Source: Oligoflexia bacterium (lineage in GTDB: Bacteria > Bdellovibrionota > UBA1018). Taken from it: a stretch of 62,170 nucleotides of DNA. The stretch lies in assembly GCA_031292385.1 (NCBI GenBank), contig JARLHE010000010.1:1-62170 (forward strand), given 5' to 3'. The notes beneath the pieces are model-generated. The model did not search any database. It had not been told where the DNA came from and saw only the letters and a program-made list of their open reading frames with translations. Positions 36,272-46,566 of the stretch are shown here, piece by piece; the first letter of the stretch is position 1; the number at the start of each line of letters is the position of its first letter. The translations under genes were made by a program, and so were the position numbers.

Positions 36272-37120
36272 ATGAACAAAATGAGCATCCTACAAATATT
36301 GATTCTTGCCGTGGTTCAGGGTTTAGCCGAAATGCTGCCGGTTTCGAGCTCCGCCCATGTGATTGTCGCCCAAAAACTCATGGGACTCGATCCGAGCGCC
36401 CCTGAGATGACCTTCCTGCTCGTGATGCTTCACACGGGTACGATGTTCGCGGCGCTTCTCTACTTCGGGAGGCGCTGGCTTCAGCGGCTCTCATCCGCCT
36501 TCTTGAAAACCATCGCGCTCGCCACCGTTTGCACCGGAATTTTAGGCTTTGGCCTGAAGATCGGGATCGAAAAAACCGTCCGCACCGGCGAAGTCGAAAG
36601 CCTTTTCAATAACCTTCCGCTCATCGGCACCGCGCTTTTGACGGCGGGACTTCTGATCATTTATTCCGGACGGAAAAAGACGCCCCTCGGAGCCATCGGC
36701 CAAGGAGCCATCAGCAATCGGCAATCGATTTGGATTGGAATCTCGCAGGGCCTTTGCCTTCCGTTTCGAGGCCTCTCCCGATCCGGTACGACCATTTCAA
36801 TGGGGTTACTCACCGGCGTCACCCGTGAGCTCTCCGAAGAATTCAGCTTCGCCTTGGCCGTGGTCCTTACCCCGCCCGTCGTCCTCATGGAGCTCAAGCG
36901 CCTGCTGAAAACCCTTCATCAGGCGGCGCCGGGAGGACCGAGCCTTCACCTCACGCAAGCCCTCGCCCCCGGTTTGATCGGAATGGCGTTCAGCTTTTGC
37001 GCGGCTCTCATCGCCCTGCGATTTCTCTCCAGGGTCCTTGAACGCGGCAAATGGGAGTACTTCGGGTATTACTGCTTGGCTTTCTCGGCCGTCGTCTTCG
37101 GGATCGGCTTTTACTCGTAA
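36272..37120 (+). CDS. uppP: Undecaprenyl-diphosphatase (canonical copy)
   Basis: Recycles the lipid carrier for peptidoglycan by removing a phosphate from undecaprenyl diphosphate. About 282 residues, multi-pass. The first catalytic motif reads VQGLAEMLPVSSSAH, with the conserved Glu (E20) and His (H29), and the second reads GLSRSGTTIS with the catalytic Arg. Compared with the second UppP-like protein at 57.1 kb, this one keeps all key residues and is the likely functional enzyme. The ATG at 36272 or 36281 may be used. Confidence 0.95.
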   Translation: MNKMSILQILILAVVQGLAEMLPVSSSAHVIVAQKLMGLDPSAPEMTFLLVMLHTGTMFAALLYFGRRWLQRLSSAFLKTIALATVCTGILGFGLKIGIEKTVRTGEVESLFNNLPLIGTALLTAGLLIIYSGRKKTPLGAIGQGAISNRQSIWIGISQGLCLPFRGLSRSGTTISMGLLTGVTRELSEEFSFALAVVLTPPVVLMELKRLLKTLHQAAPGGPSLHLTQALAPGLIGMAFSFCAALIALRFLSRVLERGKWEYFGYYCLAFSAVVFGIGFYS

Positions 37121-37361
37121 GCCCTGTAGGGTTTTTGTCCGACAAACGTGAGCATGAACTGAGGTCATCTCAACCTAGCCCATCCCGAACGCAATCCCCG
37201 GCGCCGGGGATATTTACTCGAAGCACGAACCCGACACGCCTGCGAGGGACATACTCAGCTCCAGCTGCCGAATGTCAGGTTCAATCCCGACACGAGCAGG
37301 AACGAGACGATCCGTCCGCGCACGGATGTCGGACCGAAACCCGACACCCCGAGCGAGCGGC
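37121..37361. repeat. Structured convergent gap with CCCGACAC repeats
   Basis: No gene is supported here. The gap contains TTTGTC-C-GACAAA near 37135, an 18-bp perfect palindrome (ATCCCCGGCGCCGGGGAT, 37194-37211), and three copies of CCCGACAC at 37230, 37286 and 37340, spaced 54-56 nt. The last two form hairpins of the type TGTCnGG-loop-CCnGACA. These structures between convergent uppP and hppA ends may terminate both transcripts. Confidence 0.45.
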
Positions 37362-39419
37362 TTAGCGCATGGCAATCAATGGAGCGATGAGCAACGACAC
37401 GACGCTCATCACCTTGATCAGAATCGCGATACCAGGGCCCGAAGTATCCTTGAACGGGTCTCCCACCATATCGCCGATCACGGCGGCTTTGTGCGTATCC
37501 GAGCCCTTTAAGAAGCCAGGGCCCAGATTGCCCTTTTCGATGTACTTTTTCGCGTTATCCCACGCTCCGCCGGCATTCGCCATAAAGAGAGCCATGGTCG
37601 CACCGACGGCCAAGGCGCCCGCAAGCATACCGGCCAACGCGCCTGCCCCGAGCAAGAAACCCACGATCGGAGGAGCCGCAACCGCGATCACGCCCGGAAG
37701 GACCATCTCATAAAGAGCCGCCTTGGTAGCGATATCGACGATTTTCTTCGGCTCCGGCTCGGCCTTCAAGTCGATCAGGCCTGGGATTTCGCGAAACTGC
37801 CTGCTGATTTCGTTCACGATCGCACCGGCCGCCCGTCCGACCGCGAGCATCGTCGCGGCACCGACCATAAACGGCAAGGTCGCGCCAATCAGCAAGCCGA
37901 TCAAGATATGCGCGTCCGTCAAGACGAGTTGCAGCTCGCCCGCTCCGAGCATCTGGCGGGTGTGATTGATTTCCGAGTTATACGCCGAGAAAAGCGCGAT
38001 CACGGTCAAGGTCGCCGAACCGATCGCGAACCCCTTGCCGATGGCGGCCGTGGTATTACCGACCGAGTCGAGTTCATCGGTGATGGCGCGAACCTCTTTG
38101 CCCAGACCCGACATTTCGGAAATGCCGCCGGCATTATCCGAAACCGGGCCGTAAGCATCAACCGTCATCACGACCGCCGTACCGGCGAGCATTCCCACCG
38201 CGGCGAGCGCAATGCCGTAAAGACCCAAAACCGCATTCGAGATGTAGGCGGAAATCACGACCACCAAGATGGGGATCGCGACCGATTCCATGCCGATCGC
38301 CAAACCGCGGATCAAAGTCGTGCCCGCGCCGGTCTTTGAGCTTTCGGCGATCTTCGCGATCGGGCTAGCCGAGGTGTAATAATCGGTCACAAGGCCGATC
38401 AAAGCGCCGCCCACCGCACCGACCGCCAGAGCGATCGTCACATTTTGAGTGACCCCGAGCATGGGCATCAAAACCGCCGAAACCGCGACCATGAAAATGG
38501 GAGGGAAAATCAGACCGCTGCGCAACACGATCGCCGGATTCATGTTCTTCAGCATGCGCATCAGCAAAATCGTGACAATGCTCACGCCCATGCCGATCGC
38601 CGTCAGCAGAAGCGGGAGAAAAACACCCATCGCGCGGGAATCGCCGCCGGCAACCAAAAGGTTCGGCATCGAGGTGGCCGAGCCGGTCAAAGCGATCGCC
38701 ATCGCGGCCACAACCGCGGCAACCATCGATTCGTAGATGTCGGCACCCATGCCGGCCACGTCTCCCACATTGTCACCGACGTTGTCGGCGATAACGCCCG
38801 GATTACGCGGGTCATCTTCCGGAATATTTTCAATCACCTTACCGGCGATGTCCGAGCCGACGTCCGCGGCCTTGGTATAGATGCCTCCGCCCACGCGGGC
38901 AAACAAAGCGATCGAGCTTGCGCCCGCCGCGAACGCGTGAGTAATGGTGCCGAACGCCTCGGTTCCGTGAAACAGGACATAAATCACGCCCATTCCGACG
39001 AGTCCCAAACCCGCCACGGCAAAACCCATCACGGCTCCGCCATCGAGCGCGACCAGAAGCGCCTTGGACTTCACACCGCTGATTGCCGCCTGAGTGGTAC
39101 GGACGTTCGCGTAAGTCGCTGCCTTCATTCCGAAGAAGCCGGCAAGCAAGCTCAGGAAGGCGCCGAAAACGAATGCCAAAGCCGCTTCCTTTGAAAGCGC
39201 GTAAGCCAAAATCGCGAAGACGCCCACGCAATAGACGGCCAGCACTTTGTATTCGCGGAAAAGAAACGCCATCGCGCCTTCACGAATGTACTGGGCGATC
39301 CGATTCATGGTCGCGTTGCCGTCCGGCAACATCTTCACGCGAACATAGAAATAAAGAGCGAAAAGCAATCCAATAACCCCAAAAATAATCGGGGAATACA
39401 TAATAACGTCGGACGACAT
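37362..39419 (-). CDS. hppA: Membrane-bound ion-pumping pyrophosphatase, K+-dependent type
   Basis: Couples pyrophosphate hydrolysis to H+ or Na+ export across the membrane. About 685 residues with some sixteen helices. The substrate-binding [14 protein letters not shown] and [19 protein letters not shown] motifs are intact, as is the C-terminal [14 protein letters not shown]. The [10 protein letters not shown] stretch has Ala and Gly where K+-independent enzymes have Lys and Thr, so this is the K+-dependent class. The ATG at 39419 lies 10 nt after GGAGG; a TTG at 39425 is closer and also possible. Confidence 0.97.
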   Translation of the reverse strand: MSSDVIMYSPIIFGVIGLLFALYFYVRVKMLPDGNATMNRIAQYIREGAMAFLFREYKVLAVYCVGVFAILAYALSKEAALAFVFGAFLSLLAGFFGMKAATYANVRTTQAAISGVKSKALLVALDGGAVMGFAVAGLGLVGMGVIYVLFHGTEAFGTITHAFAAGASSIALFARVGGGIYTKAADVGSDIAGKVIENIPEDDPRNPGVIADNVGDNVGDVAGMGADIYESMVAAVVAAMAIALTGSATSMPNLLVAGGDSRAMGVFLPLLLTAIGMGVSIVTILLMRMLKNMNPAIVLRSGLIFPPIFMVAVSAVLMPMLGVTQNVTIALAVGAVGGALIGLVTDYYTSASPIAKIAESSKTGAGTTLIRGLAIGMESVAIPILVVVISAYISNAVLGLYGIALAAVGMLAGTAVVMTVDAYGPVSDNAGGISEMSGLGKEVRAITDELDSVGNTTAAIGKGFAIGSATLTVIALFSAYNSEINHTRQMLGAGELQLVLTDAHILIGLLIGATLPFMVGAATMLAVGRAAGAIVNEISRQFREIPGLIDLKAEPEPKKIVDIATKAALYEMVLPGVIAVAAPPIVGFLLGAGALAGMLAGALAVGATMALFMANAGGAWDNAKKYIEKGNLGPGFLKGSDTHKAAVIGDMVGDPFKDTSGPGIAILIKVMSVVSLLIAPLIAMR

Positions 39420-39507
39420 CAGCAACGGGCCTCCTGGTGTTAAGGTACCCGACAGTAATCATTACTTTTGCGTGCTGTAAAGACGTTTATCCCGATTCCT
39501 CGGGCGA

Positions 39508-40704
39508 TCAGAGACCCAGACCGATAAAGAAATTCGGTCCCGCGAGGTCCTGCCAGACATTATAGTCGTGGAAAGGACCCCCGAAGACCGGCTCGGCGCC
39601 CGGATCATACGGATTGGTATTCGCGTTGAAATCGGAAACCCGGTCCCAGGGGCGGACTAGCACCCGGATTCGGGCGATCGTATCGGCCGCCTGGTCGGTG
39701 CAAGCGATTTCATAATAAGGGCTGGCTGGACTTAAATCAGGGGCCGGATCGGCCACCGGATAATTTGCATCGGCTGTAGGCGGAAACGCCTGCTGGCTGT
39801 CGCCGAAAGTCATCGGATTGAAATAATTGGCGACATAGAGGTTGCTTTGGTACTCGCGCTCGAGCGGTGAATAAATCGATACCTCCTGATTCACGCCGGC
39901 ATCATAAGTACGATAAATTTTTCCCATGGGAGCGCCCGAGCCGCCGCGCCCGAAAAGATCCGGGCCTGGCCCCGAGATGCAATTGTTCTGGTTACCCGTA
40001 AAATCATAAACAGAAGAGGTCGTACTCGTCGGAGAGATTGTCGTGATCGTCGCCGTGCCCGTGCAGCAGTTCGGCCCACGAACCGGGGTATAGTCGTACT
40101 GACAATAGGGCACCCCCGCACATCCTCCGCTGACGAACGATCCTCCGGCAACCGATAAGCAATTACCCGACCCATCGACATGAACGGTAATCGCCTGACT
40201 TTGAACCGTCCCCGGGTCGTATTGATAGAAGCTGTAAAGCCGGACCACGGTATAAGGACACATTCCGGCGGGCGAGTTGAAATTGAGATTCAGAGAATTC
40301 GCGTAAAGATCTTCTTCGGCGACATCGAGAATGCAATAGAGATTGGCGGAAGCCGCCGCCGTCCCCGGCTGAACCACGCAAGGCGAATTGAGCGAGCTCT
40401 GCTCATGAAAAAAAGACTGAATCGGAGTCGTCCCACCCATCAGGGTAAAAGAGGGAGTAACCGTGAAGCCGATGGAGGAATTCCCGGTTGTCGAAGAGGT
40501 CGATCCACCCGGCGCCGGAGAGCTCGTAGGTGTGCTTGTAGGGCTACTCGAAGGAGTGCTTACGACGGTCGTCGAGCCCAGAGACGAGCTTGACATGTTG
40601 GAAGCGCCCGTATTTTGCTGGCAGGCCGATAGTACGCAGCAAGTCGCCCAAACCCCGGAGACGGTAATAGCGGCGAAAATCTCGCGATATTTGTGCTGAG
40701 CCAT
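39508..40704 (-). CDS. Cys-rich surface lipoprotein of unknown function
   Basis: Not recognised. About 398 residues. The lipoprotein signal runs from MAQHKYREIF to VLSAC, so the mature protein begins with an acylated Cys. A Ser/Thr/Pro-rich linker of about 45 residues follows, then a globular part with many cysteines (SPCVVQ, YCILD, GNCLS, GGCAGVPYCQYDY, GPNCCTG, NNCISG), likely disulphide-bonded. The ATG at 40704 was chosen for its GGAAGGA site and lipoprotein signal; the longer frame has a charged leader. The linker suggests display at the cell surface. Confidence 0.75.
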   Translation of the reverse strand: MAQHKYREIFAAITVSGVWATCCVLSACQQNTGASNMSSSSLGSTTVVSTPSSSPTSTPTSSPAPGGSTSSTTGNSSIGFTVTPSFTLMGGTTPIQSFFHEQSSLNSPCVVQPGTAAASANLYCILDVAEEDLYANSLNLNFNSPAGMCPYTVVRLYSFYQYDPGTVQSQAITVHVDGSGNCLSVAGGSFVSGGCAGVPYCQYDYTPVRGPNCCTGTATITTISPTSTTSSVYDFTGNQNNCISGPGPDLFGRGGSGAPMGKIYRTYDAGVNQEVSIYSPLEREYQSNLYVANYFNPMTFGDSQQAFPPTADANYPVADPAPDLSPASPYYEIACTDQAADTIARIRVLVRPWDRVSDFNANTNPYDPGAEPVFGGPFHDYNVWQDLAGPNFFIGLGL

Positions 40705-40908
40705 GCGGGTTCGAGTTCCTTCCCCGGTATGATCGGAATAAAGATTCTCTTTCTTTACAGACATCGCTCGATTTAATTTTGACGCATTTTGGCGGCCATT
40801 ACGAGATGTGTCATGACAACAAAGCCGCGTCCAATCCGACACATCCCCGCGCACTGAAATTGATTTGGGGCCACGCTTGGAGTAGTCTCCGCTTCAGGAG
40901 CAAACTCG

Positions 40909-43710
40909 ATGGCCACCCAAAAAAATCTCAATAGCTTTCAAACCGCGTCCACGCTCAGCGTCGGCGGAAAAAATTATCGGTATCACTCGCTGAAAAATTT
41001 CGCGAAGGCGCATGGCAAAGACATCACTCGCCTGCCCTTCTCGCTTCGCATCCTGCTTGAAAACCTGCTTCGGCACGAAGACGGAATCGCGGTCAAAAAG
41101 AAAGACATCGAAGCGCTTGCCAATTGGCAGTCCAAATCGGCGTCCGAAGCCGAAATTCAATTCATGCCCGCGCGCGTGCTTCTTCAGGACTTCACGGGCG
41201 TGCCCGCGGTTGCCGATCTCGCGGCGATGCGAGGAGCGATCAAGAAACTCGGCGGTAATCCCGATCTGATCAACCCGCTTCAACCCGCCGACCTCGTCAT
41301 CGATCACTCGGTGCAAGTCGATCATAGCGGCACCACCGCTTCTTTCCGTGAAAACAGCGAAATCGAGTTCGAACGCAATCGCGAACGCTACGAGTTCCTG
41401 AAATGGGGCCAAAAAGCTTTCAAAAATTTCCGTGTGGTGCCGCCTGAAACCGGCATCTGCCACCAGGTGAACCTCGAGTACCTCGCGCACGTCGCCATGA
41501 CCCGCGATGAAGCTTCGGAAACCTGGGTATTTCCCGATACGCTCGTCGGCACCGACTCGCACACGACCATGATCAATGGCCTAGGCGTCTTGGGTTGGGG
41601 CGTGGGCGGCATCGAAGCCGAAGCCGCGCTCCTGGGCCAACCCTGCACCATGCTGATTCCGCCGGTGGTGGGATTCAAGCTTACCGGCAGGCTCCCGGCC
41701 GGAACCACTGCCACAGACCTCGTGCTCACCGTCACCCAGATGCTGCGCAAAAAAGGCGTTGTCGGCAAGTTCGTCGAATTCCACGGTCCGGGCCTGGCTT
41801 CGCTTTCGCTCGCCGATCGGGCGACGATCGCCAATATGGCGCCGGAGTACGGCGCGACCTGCGGCATTTTCCCGGTCGATGAAGTCACCACTCAATATCT
41901 CAAGCTCACCGGGCGCGATTCGCTCGTCCCGCTGGTCGAGAGCTACTATAAGGAGCAAGGCCTCTGGTATACGCCTTCGGCGCCTGAATCCGATTACTCG
42001 GACACCCTGGAGCTCGACCTCGGCAAGGTCGAGCCGTCGCTTGCCGGCCCCTCGCGCCCACAAGACCGCGTCGCGCTCAAGGACGTGAGCCAGTCTTTCC
42101 GCAAAACGCTCATCGCCCTTTTGCAGCCCAAGCTCAGCGACACCGAAAAAGCAGCCGCCGAGACCTGGCTCCAGGAAAGCGCGAAACCGCATGCGATCGC
42201 GCCGGAATTCGCCGATGTCCATCAATCGCACCCGAAGTACGGCGCCCTCGATGCCGCATCTCCCGTGCAACAGCCGGATGGCGAACGCTACCACCTCCGT
42301 CATGGATCGGTAGTGATTGCCGCCATCACAAGCTGCACCAACACGTCCAATCCTTCGGTTTTGATCTCGGCCGGACTGCTCGCGAAAAAGGCCACCGAAC
42401 GCGGCCTTTTCGTGAAGCCTTGGGTGAAGACCAGCCTTGCGCCCGGATCGAAGGTCGTGACCGATTACCTCTCGGAATCGGGCCTCATGCCTTATTTGCA
42501 GGCGCAACGCTTTCATGTGGTCGGTTATGGCTGCACGACCTGTATCGGCAATAGCGGGCCCCTGTCGGAGCAAGTCACCGAAGCGGTGGTTGACCAGGAT
42601 TTGGCGGTCGCCGCCGTCCTCTCGGGAAATCGTAACTTCGAAGGGCGCATCAGCCCGCACGTGCGCGCGAACTACCTGGCCTCGCCTCCGTTGGTCGTCG
42701 CTTATGCCCTCGCCGGTAACGTGAACATGAACCTGACAAGCGATCCTCTCGGGTACGATCCGAACGGCAAGGCCGTCTACCTGAAGGATATCTGGCCGAC
42801 CCAGGAAGAAGTAGCCGCCTACGTCGACAAATTCGTCACGAACTCGCAGTTCAAAAAGAGCTACGCCGACGTTTTCGCCGGCGGTGAAAACTGGAAGAAC
42901 ATCCAAGTTCCGACGGGCGATCTCTATAAGTGGGAGAAAAACTCCACCTACATTAAGGAGCCTCCGTTTTTCGAAAACATGCAAGCCCAACCGGCGCCGG
43001 TTGCTGACGTCAAAAAAGCGCGCGTTCTGGCGCTTTTGGGCGATTCGGTCACGACGGACCATATTTCGCCCGCGGGTTCGATCGGCAAGTCTTCGCCTGC
43101 CGGCCAATACCTGCTCGCGCAAGGCGTGAAGCATGAAGACTTCAACTCCTACGGCTCGCGCCGCGGTAATCATGAAGTCATGGCTCGCGGCACTTTCGCC
43201 AACATTCGCCTGAAGAACTTCCTGGTTCCCGGCGTCGAAGGCGGCGTGACCAAGTACCTGCCGGATGGAAAGCAGATGTCGATCTACGACGCGGCAATGC
43301 AATACCAATCCGAAGGCACCCCATTGATCGTGATCGCCGGCAAGGAATACGGCACCGGCTCATCGCGTGACTGGGCGGCCAAGGGACCGAAGCTCCAAGG
43401 CGTGCGCGCCGTGATCGCCGAGAGCTTCGAGCGCATTCACCGCTCCAACCTCGTCGGCATGGGCATTCTGCCGCTGCAATTCCAAGCGGGCGAAAACCCG
43501 AAAGCACTGGGCCTCACCGGGCACGAAACCTTCGACATCGAAGGCCTTGGAAGCTTGACTCCGGGACAAAAAGTCACGGTCAAGACGAAAGCCACCGATG
43601 GGACGGAGAAAACCTTCACGGCACTCTGTCGCATCGACACGCCGAACGAAGTCGAGTACTTCCGAAACGGCGGGATCTTGACTTACGTTCTCAGACAAGC
43701 CATTCGCTAA
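40909..43710 (+). CDS. acnA: Aconitate hydratase A
   Basis: Interconverts citrate and isocitrate in the TCA cycle with a [4Fe-4S] cluster. About 933 residues, the size of AcnA/IRP-type enzymes. Cluster cysteines lie in [11 protein letters not shown] and [13 protein letters not shown]. The swivel domain has [36 protein letters not shown] and [18 protein letters not shown] precedes the ATG. The codons look well optimised, as expected for an abundant central enzyme. Confidence 0.98.
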   Translation: MATQKNLNSFQTASTLSVGGKNYRYHSLKNFAKAHGKDITRLPFSLRILLENLLRHEDGIAVKKKDIEALANWQSKSASEAEIQFMPARVLLQDFTGVPAVADLAAMRGAIKKLGGNPDLINPLQPADLVIDHSVQVDHSGTTASFRENSEIEFERNRERYEFLKWGQKAFKNFRVVPPETGICHQVNLEYLAHVAMTRDEASETWVFPDTLVGTDSHTTMINGLGVLGWGVGGIEAEAALLGQPCTMLIPPVVGFKLTGRLPAGTTATDLVLTVTQMLRKKGVVGKFVEFHGPGLASLSLADRATIANMAPEYGATCGIFPVDEVTTQYLKLTGRDSLVPLVESYYKEQGLWYTPSAPESDYSDTLELDLGKVEPSLAGPSRPQDRVALKDVSQSFRKTLIALLQPKLSDTEKAAAETWLQESAKPHAIAPEFADVHQSHPKYGALDAASPVQQPDGERYHLRHGSVVIAAITSCTNTSNPSVLISAGLLAKKATERGLFVKPWVKTSLAPGSKVVTDYLSESGLMPYLQAQRFHVVGYGCTTCIGNSGPLSEQVTEAVVDQDLAVAAVLSGNRNFEGRISPHVRANYLASPPLVVAYALAGNVNMNLTSDPLGYDPNGKAVYLKDIWPTQEEVAAYVDKFVTNSQFKKSYADVFAGGENWKNIQVPTGDLYKWEKNSTYIKEPPFFENMQAQPAPVADVKKARVLALLGDSVTTDHISPAGSIGKSSPAGQYLLAQGVKHEDFNSYGSRRGNHEVMARGTFANIRLKNFLVPGVEGGVTKYLPDGKQMSIYDAAMQYQSEGTPLIVIAGKEYGTGSSRDWAAKGPKLQGVRAVIAESFERIHRSNLVGMGILPLQFQAGENPKALGLTGHETFDIEGLGSLTPGQKVTVKTKATDGTEKTFTALCRIDTPNEVEYFRNGGILTYVLRQAIR

Positions 43711-43745
43711 GCGGCAAGCGCATACACAACTCGGGGGCAGCATTC

Positions 43746-44027
43746 ATGGAACGCTTTGAAAAATTGGAATTGATCCAAAGATCTTTGGGCATTCGTCATA
43801 AGCTCAAAGTCCACGAAAGCATGAAGGCCCCCGAGACGCATGACGAGCTTGCGATCATGCTGCTGGCGAAATGGGAGCTTGAAGACGAGCTCCGGGCGAT
43901 CGAGGAGGTCCTGACCCAATCGCGCCTGGAAAACGTCGTCCTGAAACGCAAACAAGTCGAAAAAGACTATAGCGTCGGCTCAGGCGCCGCCAAAGAACGC
44001 GCGGCGAAGGCAAAAGCCAAGAAATAA
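43746..44027 (+). CDS. Small charged helical protein
   Basis: Not recognised. About 93 residues, predicted almost all helix, with alternating acidic and basic heptads (ELAIMLLAKWELEDELRAIEEVL) that could form a coiled coil, and a Lys/Ala-rich C-terminal tail (KERAAKAKAKK) of the kind that binds nucleic acid or acidic surfaces. It has a GGGGG site upstream and lies 35 nt after acnA on the same strand, with a terminator downstream, so it is probably co-transcribed with aconitase. Confidence 0.7.
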   Translation: MERFEKLELIQRSLGIRHKLKVHESMKAPETHDELAIMLLAKWELEDELRAIEEVLTQSRLENVVLKRKQVEKDYSVGSGAAKERAAKAKAKK

Positions 44028-44145
44028 CCTACAAGCGTCTTCGAACTCAGGCGTGATGTTTAACACCCTGAGATATGCCGAATGGGAACCATGTTCGCCG
44101 CCACCATCGCGATCATGACCGCGATCCAAAAATTCGTATGATTCG

Positions 44146-46116
44146 TCAACCCCGACGCCGGGGTTTTTCCTGAGCCCGGCCTTTTTCAGCCCTACGCAGC
44201 CCCGGCACGACACCCTCTTCGAGCGCACAGGCAATCAAATCGTTTTTCACTTTGGGCTTAGGCACCGGATGTTCAAACCAGAAGCGCACGTCGAGATCGA
44301 GTCCAACGCCGTGCATGTAATTATAAAGCGCTTTACGAAGGCCCACTCCCAGAAGCTCGTGATCGCAAGGGGTCGGATCTTCGAACGCCAGATCGTTCCG
44401 GGCGAAACTCACCTCTTCGGCAGGCAAAAGCTTGATTCCGAATTTTTCCGGATTTTTGCCGATCGGGCTATGCGCGGTCACCGAAAAACGATGCCAATAC
44501 GCCGATTGAATGCAACCCGCCTCAAAAAGCTGGCGCACCCGCTCGAGCGCGTCGATCGTTTCGGACTCGGTCTGGCTCGGAAATCCATACATCAGATACG
44601 CATGGACCATGACTCCCGCTTCGGTGAAAGCGCGGGTCACGCGCGCCACCTGCTCGACAGTCACGCCTTTGTTCATGAGCTGCAAGAGACGATCGGACGC
44701 GACTTCAAGCCCGCCGCTCACGGCAACACAACCTGAGCGCGCCAAAAGTCGGGTGAGCTCGGGCGTAAAAGTCTTCTCGAAACGAATATTGCCCCACCAG
44801 CTAATGACGACTCCCCGCTCGATCAATCTTTCGGCCAGAGCCTTCAGCACCGCCGGCGGAGCCGCCTCGTCGACGAAATGGAAACCGCTCTGGCCGGTCT
44901 CGCTCTGAATCGCCACGATGCGATCCACCAAAAGATCGGCCGAAGCGGCGTCATAACGCCCGATATAATCGAGTGTAACGTCGCAGAAATTACACTTTTT
45001 CCAGTAACAGCCGTGCGCGAGCGTAAGCTTGTTCCAGCGTCCGTCCGACCAGATCCGATGCATCGGATTCAACATCTCGAAAATCGAAAGGTAACGATCG
45101 AGCGGCAACCCATCGTAAACCGGCGTGCCGGTCGCGCGATGAGGAATATCGTGAAGCTTGGGCGACGAAATCAAGCGCACTTGGCCGTCGCGCAAAACAA
45201 AAGTCCGCAAAAGCTCATCCGTCGCGGCGCCGCCGGTCTTCTCGGCCCGGATCGCGTCGAGAATCGCCAAAAGCGGCCGTTCCCCGTCATCGAGCGTGAT
45301 GTAATCGAAGTACGCGAAAACCCGCTTCTCCTTGAGTTCGCGAAGCTCGGTATTGACGTAGCCTCCGCCCAAAATCAACCGAGTGTCAGGCGAAACGCGT
45401 TTCACGACGCCCGCGATGCGAAACGCGCCGTAAACATTCCCGGGAAAAGGCGCCGTAATGCCGACCACGTCGGGCTGGTGCCGCTCGATCAAATCACGGG
45501 TGATTTCATCAAGCATCTCATCGACCACGGTCGACTTCGCCGCTAAAGCATCCGCCAAGGGATCGAAAGTCGGCGCGCTTGCCGCGAGTTTTTCGGCATA
45601 ACGCGAAAGCTCGAAGCGCGGATCGATTCCCTCGCGGATCATATCCGCGAGATCGTCAATCATGAGGCTAGCCAGGTATTTCGCCCCATCTTGAATGCCG
45701 AGGGCACCGAACGCCCAGGCCATCGGGTCGCCGCCTTGCGCATCGGCATGGTCACCGCTCAAAGCGGCAAAGCGCTTTCCCTCGGGCAAAAAATCACGCC
45801 CCACGATGCGAAGAGCAAGGCTTGGATCTTTGCCCTGAAGGAAGCGGATGGCTGCATCAATGGTATTTTTGTAGTGCTCGGAAAAATGCAAAAAATGCGC
45901 AACGGCCTTAGGAGGCTTGCCTTTGCGTCCGCGCAACTCACGCTCGATGCGCTCCAAACCCGAGCGCGAAAAAAGCTTGAGCACCAGCTCAATAGCCGGA
46001 TCTGCCTGGACCGCGTCGATTTGCTGCTGGCGCAAAAAGCCGGTCAAATACGCCGTCGCAGGATAGGGCGTATTGAGCTGAGTCATCGGTGCGGTGAGAA
46101 GCAAAATCCGTGTCAT
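44146..46116 (-). CDS. B12-binding-type radical SAM protein
   Basis: About 656 residues. The N-terminal half is a Rossmann-like cobalamin-binding-type domain (GITAPFPGNVYGAFRIAGVV, then RLILGGGYVNTE). The radical SAM core begins at HGCYWKKCNFCD, a CX4CX2C cluster motif (C370, C375, C378) instead of the standard CX3CX2C, and continues with SWWGNIRFEKTF and VSGGLEVASDRLLQLMNKG. The DxHxxG cobalamin motif is not evident. It probably carries out a methylation or rearrangement on an unknown substrate. No neighbour suggests one. Its end carries the opposite-strand terminator. Confidence 0.85.
   Translation of the reverse strand: MTRILLLTAPMTQLNTPYPATAYLTGFLRQQQIDAVQADPAIELVLKLFSRSGLERIERELRGRKGKPPKAVAHFLHFSEHYKNTIDAAIRFLQGKDPSLALRIVGRDFLPEGKRFAALSGDHADAQGGDPMAWAFGALGIQDGAKYLASLMIDDLADMIREGIDPRFELSRYAEKLAASAPTFDPLADALAAKSTVVDEMLDEITRDLIERHQPDVVGITAPFPGNVYGAFRIAGVVKRVSPDTRLILGGGYVNTELRELKEKRVFAYFDYITLDDGERPLLAILDAIRAEKTGGAATDELLRTFVLRDGQVRLISSPKLHDIPHRATGTPVYDGLPLDRYLSIFEMLNPMHRIWSDGRWNKLTLAHGCYWKKCNFCDVTLDYIGRYDAASADLLVDRIVAIQSETGQSGFHFVDEAAPPAVLKALAERLIERGVVISWWGNIRFEKTFTPELTRLLARSGCVAVSGGLEVASDRLLQLMNKGVTVEQVARVTRAFTEAGVMVHAYLMYGFPSQTESETIDALERVRQLFEAGCIQSAYWHRFSVTAHSPIGKNPEKFGIKLLPAEEVSFARNDLAFEDPTPCDHELLGVGLRKALYNYMHGVGLDLDVRFWFEHPVPKPKVKNDLIACALEEGVVPGLRRAEKGRAQEKPRRRG
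44148..44168 (+). terminator. Terminator embedded in convergent gene end
   Basis: A 7-bp GC-rich stem (AACCCCG / CGGGGTT) with a 4-nt loop followed by a T-run. It serves the acnA side on the plus strand, and on the minus strand it is inside the last codons of the radical SAM gene. Confidence 0.75.
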
Positions 46117-46566
46117 TCAGGCTCGAGGTCATATCAAATCCGACTTTTTTGGTCAACAGCAAGCTTAGAATTATAAACCAATGTTATAATTGACTATTTT
46201 CTTACGTAAGAGGCCCACTTTGGCGCCCAAAAATGCCCCCTCTACCCGGAGAGCGAGCCCCTCTAAGGAAGAGCTTGAGGACCCCTCGTGATCGCAGCCC
46301 TTTTCTCGCGCCAGCGGAGCGCTTCGAAACAGACCGGCACGGGCACGATCAGAATTCGCGGTGCTCAAAATCCGCAGCGACGTCTGCGCTTCCGCGAACG
46401 GCAATCAAAGCACCGGCCGTTTTCTTCGAAACCTTCTCCGCAAAACACAGCGCGACGGAAGACTGACAAATTTCGAATACACCCATAAAAATGGCCCGTT
46501 TTTTAGAGAAATCGGTTGCAGCACGGAAAAAAGGCCTCTAAAACCTTAGAGAGGAGATCTAACTTT
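46117..46566. other. 450-nt region without a supported gene
   Basis: Overlapping short frames occur on both strands but none looks convincing. Features seen: an AT-rich start with TTATAAT-like boxes near 46170-46195 (possible promoter of the radical SAM gene) and a TTACGTAA palindrome near 46201. Two tiny coupled frames on the plus strand (46220-46291 and 46288-46488) have plausible ribosome sites. A promoter-like CTGACA...TAAAAA pair at 46463-46491 lies ahead of the HU-like gene. Confidence 0.4.
46536..46556 (+). promoter_or_regulatory. Small hairpin touching the ribosome site of the HU-like gene
   Basis: CTCTAA (46536-46541) can pair with TTAGAG (46546-46551), and the last base of the stem is the first of the GAGGAG ribosome site. 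Such a structure could tune translation of the downstream abundant protein. Confidence 0.3.

Noticed and set aside
37270..37300. tRNA-like T-loop (GGTTCAATCCC)
   Set aside because: The flanks do not form a T-stem, acceptor stem or anticodon arm; the motif is part of a repeated hairpin.
40700..40730. GGTTCGAGT sequence resembling a tRNA T-loop
   Set aside because: It is the leader of the Cys-rich lipoprotein gene; no cloverleaf can be formed around it.
41581..43308. 575-residue minus-strand frame inside acnA
   Set aside because: It is antisense to aconitase, His/Arg-rich and without recognisable domains.
46171..46404. Minus-strand 77-residue frame upstream of the radical SAM gene
   Set aside because: No ribosome site, no recognisable features, and it overlaps competing frames on the other strand.
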